A stretch of 64,000 nucleotides of DNA from Lineus longissimus (taxonomy: Eukaryota > Nemertea > Pilidiophora > Heteronemertea > Lineidae). The notes below the pieces were generated by a model. It was not told the origin of the DNA and did not search any database. It saw only the letters and a program-made list of their open reading frames with translations. Location of the stretch: assembly GCF_910592395.1 (NCBI RefSeq), contig NC_088324.1:3784001-3848000 (forward strand), given 5' to 3'. Shown here piece after piece: positions 58,286 to 64,000 of this stretch (the first letter of the stretch is position 1; each line of letters begins with the position of its first letter). The translations under genes were made by a program, and so were the position numbers.

Positions 58286-59180
58286 TAGAGTCTTTCAATA
58301 AAGAGTCTGGCAAATAGGGAACGTATGGTTTCAACATCAAAACCACCGCCCGTTTCAAAAGCCGGGCGTTGTGGCAGAGCTCTCGGGTAACCCATTGACC
58401 CAATTAATCTAATTCCGCACCACTGGAACTTGAACAAATTCTTCGATCAGCTGAACATAGCCATTGCAGCCCATAAAAATGTTCATATGTTGATTACGGA
58501 GGATTTAGGTCCCGATCTTGTGGAGATGCATGAACCTCACACAAAGTTTCAAGCCTGGCGCTTAAACAGTCTTTGTGGTATGCAATTTAAAAGAAAATGG
58601 TTAAAATTTCCGAAATGGACTTTCGAGCAGATTTGTTTGGCCAAACTCTAACGTGGTGGATATACTTCTCAACATAATATGCCCTTATTATGACTGCTAT
58701 TGCCTCACTCAAGTTTGGTATTGCTTGTGAGTTTTCTTCCTGGACATGATTTTATGATGCATTACAATACTATTGTGTCATCTTATAAGAGACAATGGTT
58801 CAGTGCTACTGATAACAAACTAGTTGAGTTTTTATACACTGAAAGACTCTGACCGAACCAACGTTGGAAACGTCGTTTTTTGGCTTAAACCTTGAATAAA
58901 TGTTACGATGTGTACACTGATTTTAAGTCATATCATAAGATACAACAGTAAAATATGTGCCTGTTACACGTTTGCCATTAGTTACAACCTAATTTTGGAT
59001 TTTTAAAAAACAAGTAGCAAACTGATCAGTGAGCATGATGATTGCACGCCGCTTAATAGTATTTGTTTTGTTTGGCAATTAGCTGCTGATATAAATTTTC
59101 GAACACAACTGCCTAAATTGTTAGCTCCTTCTCATCAATATAAGTCAACAATTTTTATCATGTATTTGTAACCGATGAAA
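58286..59180. mobile_element. hAT-like element, second copy, right end lost
   Basis: Starts TAGAGTCTTTCAATAAAGAG and follows the same order as 15156-16040: CAGAGCTCTCGGGT, then TTCTTCGATCAGCTGAACAT, then a CAATTAGC...CATCAATATAA block and TGTATTTGTAACC near 59165. The right inverted end of the 15 kb copy is not found before the next MITE at 59250, so the copy is truncated. It includes an internal frame, 58430-58651 (MNKFFDQLNIAIAAHKNVHM), that is absent or broken in the other copy and unidentified. Confidence 0.7.
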
Positions 59181-59247
59181 CTTCGCATACCGCAAGCGCA
59201 GAGTAGCTGTTTTCGTCGAGTTATAGGTCGTTGCATTATCACGCTAA

Positions 59248-59833
59248 TAGGGACCTTTCGCTACGCCGTTCCGCCGAGAAATCAATCGAGGACGATCGCG
59301 TTTTGCGTATGACGTCATCGATTGATGAGTAGCTTTGCCCGTTTCCGTTCTGGATTCGGTGAATGAAGCCTGTTTTTCTCGGCGTCTGTTCACAGTGGTT
59401 CAAGAAGAAAAATGACGAATTTGCGGGATTCTATGCGGTAAGGCACCTGAAGTAGTATGTAAAGTGGAGAGACTGTGTTTTAGAAGGGGAAAACAAGTTC
59501 ATACTGCCCCGAATCGCCCTATTAAGCATGTTAAGCGGTCGTAAATCAGTCATTTATAGCAGCATGCATTGGATGCACAGGCTGGCGCAAACGTACTTTC
59601 CTTGCCTCCTAAGGCTTCATTTTCGATATAAAATACCATAAATTCATCATCTTCAATTGCGAAATTTGCAAGGCGTCTCAAGTTTGCCGCCATTTTGACG
59701 ATCTCCATAGAAACCAAACTGTTTCTCGGTGACGGCCATGCGGAACGCGTTTCAGTGTTTCCGGGAACGGGATCGGGAACGAGAAACGTTCTCGGTGTAG
59801 TGGTTCTCGGAACGGTGTAGCGAAAGGTCTCTA
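59248..59833. mobile_element. MITE, 582 bp, TA target duplication
   Basis: GGGACCTTTCGCTACGCCGT at 59250 pairs with the reverse complement of the right end, GAGACCTTTCGCTACACCGT (to 59831), with two mismatches over 24 bp. TA flanks both ends (59248-59249, 59832-59833). The interior has no transposase. The LINE reading frame resumes directly after the right TA, so the MITE may have inserted into the LINE, although the sequence to its left is only weakly LINE-like. Confidence 0.85.
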
Positions 59834-60364
59834 TTGGTTGTCTCCCAACTAGACACTAACAATGCCATACTCTATGTTCTACCGGATAAGACCCTGGCTC
59901 CTCTGCAACGTGTGCTAAATTCCGCTGCTAGGCTTGTTTGTTGCCGCAGGAAATTTGACAGCATCACCCCACTGCTCCACGAGCTCCATTGGCTTCCTGT
60001 CAAGGCAAGAGTCATTTACAAAATTCTGACTCTTGTACACAAGACAGTAGTGAGCAGTGGGGGTCCGATGTACCTGTCAGATTTGCTGGTGGCGACAAGC
60101 GGTTGTACGAGGTCCACCACGTTCAAGGCGCTGAAAATCAGAAGAACTAAGTCCAGGTATGGTGACCGCAGCTTCTCATGCTGTGGCCCATACCTGTGGA
60201 ACAAACTTCCTTTTTCCATCAGAGCTCTGCCAGAAACATAATTTAAGAGGCAACTCAAAACCACCTTGTTTGATGACTATTTGGGGGGGGGGGCCTTGAG
60301 CGTGGTGGACCACGGAAAGGCGCCCTATATAAGTATTTCTATTCATTCATTCATTCATTCATTC
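59834..60364 (+). pseudogene. LINE 3' end (L2/CR1-like) with (ATTC)n tail
   Basis: The frame 59834-60241 reads VVSQLDTNNAILYVLPDK, LQRVLNSAARLVC, LHELHWLPVKARVIYKIL, YGDRSFSCCGPYLWNKLP, the usual C-terminal motifs of L2/CR1-type LINE proteins. A TAA at about 60240 falls a little early. The 3' end shows GGCGCCCTATATAAGTATTTC followed by at least five ATTC repeats (60341-60364), the microsatellite tail typical of this group. It is a different subfamily from the LINE at 2.2-6 kb. Strongly 5'-truncated. Confidence 0.9.
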
Positions 60365-60460
60365 CGAGGTTGACTCCGATTTGACCCGAGTTAGCCCTCT
60401 ATGCGTCAATCCTAGTAAAGCGCTGTCTGGAGCCATGGATCTGCACTGTGACGTCTTGCT
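60362..60460 (+). repeat. Dispersed repeat shared with 8638-8750
   Basis: TTCCGAGGTTGACTCCGATT then TGACCCGAGTTAGCCCTCTA aligns with the 8.6 kb copy. Here it abuts the LINE tail, which could mean that the LINE inserted next to or into it. Confidence 0.65.
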
Positions 60461-60889
60461 GTTGACAACGATGCTTCCTTGTTATCGGCGAGAGCCCCGT
60501 TACTTGTTATTATTTGAACACATACAAATACACAGCGTACATTCGTCATCTTTTCCTATGGCTTCGAAGAATAAAAAACAATGGAAAAGAAAGTGCGTAA
60601 TTTGCGCGGCTTCAGCCCCCAAATAGCTCGACAAAACAGCACTTCTATCACTGCCCTCAGTGAGCCTGTTGACGAGATGAAATTGAAATGACGTCACAGA
60701 ATTCTGCCAACTTCGGAATGCTGACCATAGGTACCGCCATTTTGGCTACACCTCCAAATCCTAAGCAATTAAAACTTCTTGGCGAGATTCTCTCCGAATC
60801 ACTCTCAATTTGCAAATGTACGTTTCTTTGAAGATATTAAATACAAAACTGGTCACACAGCATAACTGCATCTTGCTAAAATCCAATTA
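60461..60889. other. Spacer with a short Lys-rich frame
   Basis: An ATG at 60559 opens a 22-codon frame MASKNKKQWKRKCVICAASA that ends in TAG. Translation past the stop still looks protein-like. It has a C-x-x-C and could be the start of a zinc-binding transposon protein, but this is not established. Confidence 0.25.
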
Positions 60890-62103
60890 GCCGCTCCTAC
60901 AAACACTACAAACAGCAGACTGCCAACGTGCTGTCATCATGGGTACCAATCCAGATGGTGATATCAATGCCATAGCTGCAGAAGTGCAACAATATTTTGA
61001 TCTGGCCCCAAAGCAAGTAACCTTTGAGAACCAACAAGACCAAGTCTTTGCAGAAGCATTACAACAAATCACAACACGTGCAGATGCTCTAGGAAATAGG
61101 AAATGGTGATTTTTTAGTTGCCAACTAGGCAGCTAGAGCAATCGTAGCCCAGAATCTCACTGGTCCAGGTCTTTTTTTGGGAGATAACACATTGCGTGCG
61201 TTACATGGAGTTCTAGATTTCTCCACTGGTACACTTACCATCAGGCCTAAGAGAGGGCTCAGTTCTTTCCATCTTAGCCCTATACCCTACAACCCGGGCA
61301 GGTCAGAACCATTGTAGTGAAAGGGAAAATTCCCAAACTGCTGAAAAACTCGGAAGTAGTCTTACAGCCAAACAGCTGTCTTGAACAGTTTGGCCTGCCT
61401 CGAATGTTGGTAAAGTTGCACAAAGGCGCTACACCAATTGTGACCAAAAATGCATCTAGCAAGCCAGTCACCTCAAAGAGTCAAAACCTATCGTCTTAAC
61501 AGACCTGTCTCACCATGTCCATGTGACGCAACCATTACCCCCTCAACTTCTTCATCCGGACATAACACCGTAGAACAGTGTGAATCAGACCTACACTACC
61601 AGAACTTATTAAAATACCCCCATCTTGATCTCTCTGATGTTGTTGCTAAACAGTCACCTAGTCAAATAATTCAGGATTACATATCCCTTGAAAATAGCAC
61701 CTTGTCCAATGAAGAGAAGCAAGACCTCTACAGTCTTCAAAGATGCCTTCAGTTTGTACGGAGAGCTGGGTGACTGTAATAAATTTGAAGTAGACATATC
61801 ATCAGCAGAAAATTCACCATTCTTTATCCGCCCCTTTCCTGTCTTTGAGCGTGATAAACCTATCATAAATAAGGAACTGAACAAGTTGGTGAAACTCGGC
61901 ATCCTTCAGAAGGGTGTATTCTCTGCCTCCCAAGTGATGCTCCTGTCTGAGAAGGAAACAAATGAGAAGAGAGTTGTCTCTGATTTTCGATTTTTGAATA
62001 GTCGCATCAAGCAAGTGAACCAGAATTACTTTGGTCTGAGAACTGTTTTGGACAAGTTAGCTCGACTCGACACTAAGAATAAAACAGCTAGAGGCAAACA
62101 ATA
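60890..62103 (+). pseudogene. Ty3/gypsy-like pol fragment, truncated in the reverse transcriptase
   Basis: The clear part is 61688-62104: FFIRPFPVFERDKPIINKEL, KLVKLGILQKGVFSAS, KRVVSDFRFLNSRIKQVNQN. This is the N-terminal third of a gypsy-type reverse transcriptase (the P-x-R-x-x-P / D-x-R-x-L-N region). It stops before the catalytic YxDD. Upstream, 61317-61499 and 61450-61773 read like the spacer after the protease (LEQFGLPRMLVKLHKGATPI; LSNEEKQDLYSLQ) with frame changes. The first piece, 60939-61109 (MGTNPDGDINAIAAEVQQYF), may be gag but is not certain. No LTR or integrase is seen. Confidence 0.85.
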
Positions 62104-62167
62104 GAAACAGAGCATTGTTGAATATACATGTATGTACATTCAAATTTGTCTGAATGTCTATGCACCA

Positions 62168-63117
62168 TTTTATCCATGAGAGAGGCTAGATCCGGAGTGT
62201 TTCAAGAAGGTTGGCTTATAAATAGAAAAGCACATGGTCTACGTTTAACACGTGACAGTCATGTGACTGAAGCTGAAGTAAAACATGGCGGCGCCAAATT
62301 CAGATTGGGAGAACCACTTCACCGAAAAGAAAAGTGATATTTGCGGCTTTATCCAGTCTTCTGGTGATGAATTAACACTGGATTTAATAAGGAGCTATGA
62401 AATAGCTACTAAACCGGCATTTGTGAAGTATTGGGATCTATGTTTAAATAATGTTTTAAATAAATAAACTTATGATCTCAGAACGAACCATGATATTAGG
62501 CTTAAATTTGTTTACGGCACCATTGAAGTTTGGTTTTGACTCCCATCCAAGTTAATCAACCAAAAAGGAGCAAGGGTGTCCCCCATCAGCTCCCCCCCCC
62601 CCCATCTCAGACCCCTATGGGTTAATGACTAACGGGAAACACCAATTCTTAGGTCCAAAAAGGGTTAATACTGCTCGAGTGATTTGCTCACATATGTCGA
62701 TCAGTCCTATCAAAAAGGAAAGGAGGCAAGAAAAGGGTTAATACGGCAAATGTCAAAAAGAAAGGGTTAATGCCAGGGGTTCAATTTGAAATACAATTTC
62801 CCTCAAAAAGACCAATAATTGGGTCCAGAAAGGGTTAATAATGCTCTGAGTGATTTCCTCACATTTCCTCACCAATGCCAATTAGCCCTAAAAGGGTTAA
62901 TGTCAGTTTGAAATATAATTTCCCTACAAAAAGTCAAAATATTAGGTCCAGAAAGGGTTAACCAGTTTATTTCTCAAGTCCATGTGCCACGTGGATGTTT
63001 CTCAAGTCCACGTGGATGATCTATTGATAGAGTTGGCGCATGCGCTCTAAATCATAAACATTTACTGGAAAATAACCTCTTTGAAACACTCCGGATCTAG
63101 CCTCACCCTTTTATCCC
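62168..63117. mobile_element. 0.95 kb element with inverted ends of about 45 bp
   Basis: GAGGCTAGATCCGGAGTGTT then TCAAGAAGGTT near 62183 is mirrored near 63075-63105 (AACCTCTTTGAAACACTCCG then GATCTAGCCTC). TTTTATCC lies at both outer edges. The interior 62550-62960 repeats AAAGGGTTAA with blocks such as GAGTGATTTCCTCACAT and TTGAAATACAATTTCCCT, a degenerate tandem array. A frame at 62285-62467 (MAAPNSDWENHFTEKK, ATG in a good context) looks like a first exon but has no recognised domain. Confidence 0.8.
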
Positions 63118-63359
63118 TATCTTGATGTAGTGTACATGTGTACACCAAAGAGTAGGATGTTTGATCACGTGACCGCTGAAATTTATGTTGAAACTGATTA
63201 AATGGACCTGAATATACCCAATATACTGTATGTTCTGGGGGCTCAGCTGAATGTAAAGATGCTCATTTTTGTCTCCTAGGTTAGTTTATATAAATATTCC
63301 GTCACAGAACTGAGCTAACAATGGTTTCAAATATGGCCGCGTGCCAAATAAAAAAAACC

Positions 63360-64000
63360 CGAGAAGCTTTGCTCGATCCATCTGATTGTTACTTCATATA
63401 ATGAGTGCAATTAAAAGTTGAAGGTTGTCACAGAGATTAAATCGTACTAATTGCGATGGTTCCTTCGAGAGAAACAACCCAGTAGACAACCAGTAACTGC
63501 AATCTGGACTTTACATCAATCCGTTGAAGTTCAGCTTGAAACAAATCAGTCCATTATATGCATGGTCACAACCTGGGACAACTACATGTACATCATGTAG
63601 TTAATGATGTCTTGACCTCTGTATCGATTCCTTCATAGTGGAGGTTTTGAAAAACAAATCCAGTCAATACGTAGTCACACCTTGGGGCAAACAATTAAGG
63701 CAGTATGGACCTCAACATCAAATCCTTTGAAGTGCAGGTCGAGACAAGCCAGCCGAGTAGCTATAGGTGCATGGTCACAACCAGAAACAGTCTGGACCTT
63801 TACATCCATTCCTTTGAAGTGTAAGTTGGTTGTGACAAACTAGTCGAGTGAACATGATCAAGCCTAAGCCCGGACAGCCATGCAGTAATTGCCTTCGGCT
63901 TTACATCCGGTACAGCCAATAGTTTCAAAGTGCCAAGTCCAAGGGGTATGATTTTTTTCGTCTGCATTGATAGCGAGTAAAAACTTAACATATACACTTG
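63360..64000 (+). repeat. Tandem-cored dispersed repeat (family A), copy 3, cut by window end
   Basis: The leader GAAGCTTTGCTCGATCCATC matches copy 2. The tandem units begin near 63466 (AACAACCCAGTAGACAACCAG) and the fixed tail (GGGGTATGATTTTTTTCGTC) is at about 63937 to the window edge. All three copies share orientation. The minus frame 63800-63997 is a shadow of the repeat; copy 1 has a similar one at 13134-13340. Confidence 0.85.

Noticed and set aside
1-64000. CRISPR arrays, tRNA or rRNA genes, bacterial-type operons
   Set aside because: No regularly spaced short repeats with unique spacers, no cloverleaf-like tRNA with A and B boxes, and no rRNA core words were noticed. Introns and element types are animal-like.

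Overview
This window looks like nuclear DNA of a multicellular animal, most likely an aquatic invertebrate. It is AT-rich, and its one near-intact cellular-type gene is split into ten exons by GT-AG introns. There are no operons or bacterial-type gene starts. Most of the sequence is layered transposable elements of animal type: LINE, BEL/Pao, Ty3/gypsy, pogo-like, Mutator-like, Harbinger-like, hAT-like and many MITEs. Short words such as TAGGCCTA and ACATGTACATGT recur, as they do in several marine invertebrate genomes. No species or phylum call is possible from this alone.

Layout. 0-2.2 kb: unassigned coding-like debris. 2.2-6 kb: a LINE reverse transcriptase split by a complete 2.27 kb pogo-like transposon with 69 bp inverted ends and a TA target duplication. 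6-17.5 kb: foldback elements and MITEs (one large palindrome, two 119 bp direct repeats, a 1.9 kb inverted-repeat element holding a Harbinger remnant, and a hAT-like 1.06 kb element with an 8 bp target duplication). 17.56-27.71 kb: the most interesting region, a 10.1 kb stretch bounded by matching inverted termini. It has arrays of ACTCT/AGAGT palindromes inside the ends and holds a ten-exon minus-strand gene for a SAM-domain (SAMD3-like) protein. A 1 kb Mutator-like MITE with a perfect 9 bp target duplication lies in intron 1.

28-37 kb: short unassigned coding-like frames at 28.0-28.3 and 29.9-31.6 kb, a tandem-cored dispersed repeat, and a second inverted-repeat element with palindromic arrays (33.8-35.9 kb). 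37.2-41.9 kb: a Mutator-like element with inverted ends and a multi-exon SWIM-finger transposase carrying several lesions. 42-43.8 kb: a composite of inverted minisatellite arrays. 44.3-45.2 kb: a broken gene for an unidentified multicopy-type protein. 46-51.6 kb: a minus-strand BEL/Pao polyprotein, complete in domain order but broken, with the integrase catalytic Glu replaced by Lys. 52-64 kb: further copies of dispersed repeats, three inverted-repeat elements, a LINE 3' end with an (ATTC)n tail, a Ty3/gypsy fragment, and the third copy of the tandem-cored repeat.

Apart from the SAM-domain gene, which has one in-frame TGA, every recognised protein-coding locus is a decayed mobile-element gene. 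All domain calls come from motif recognition by eye; no database search was run.
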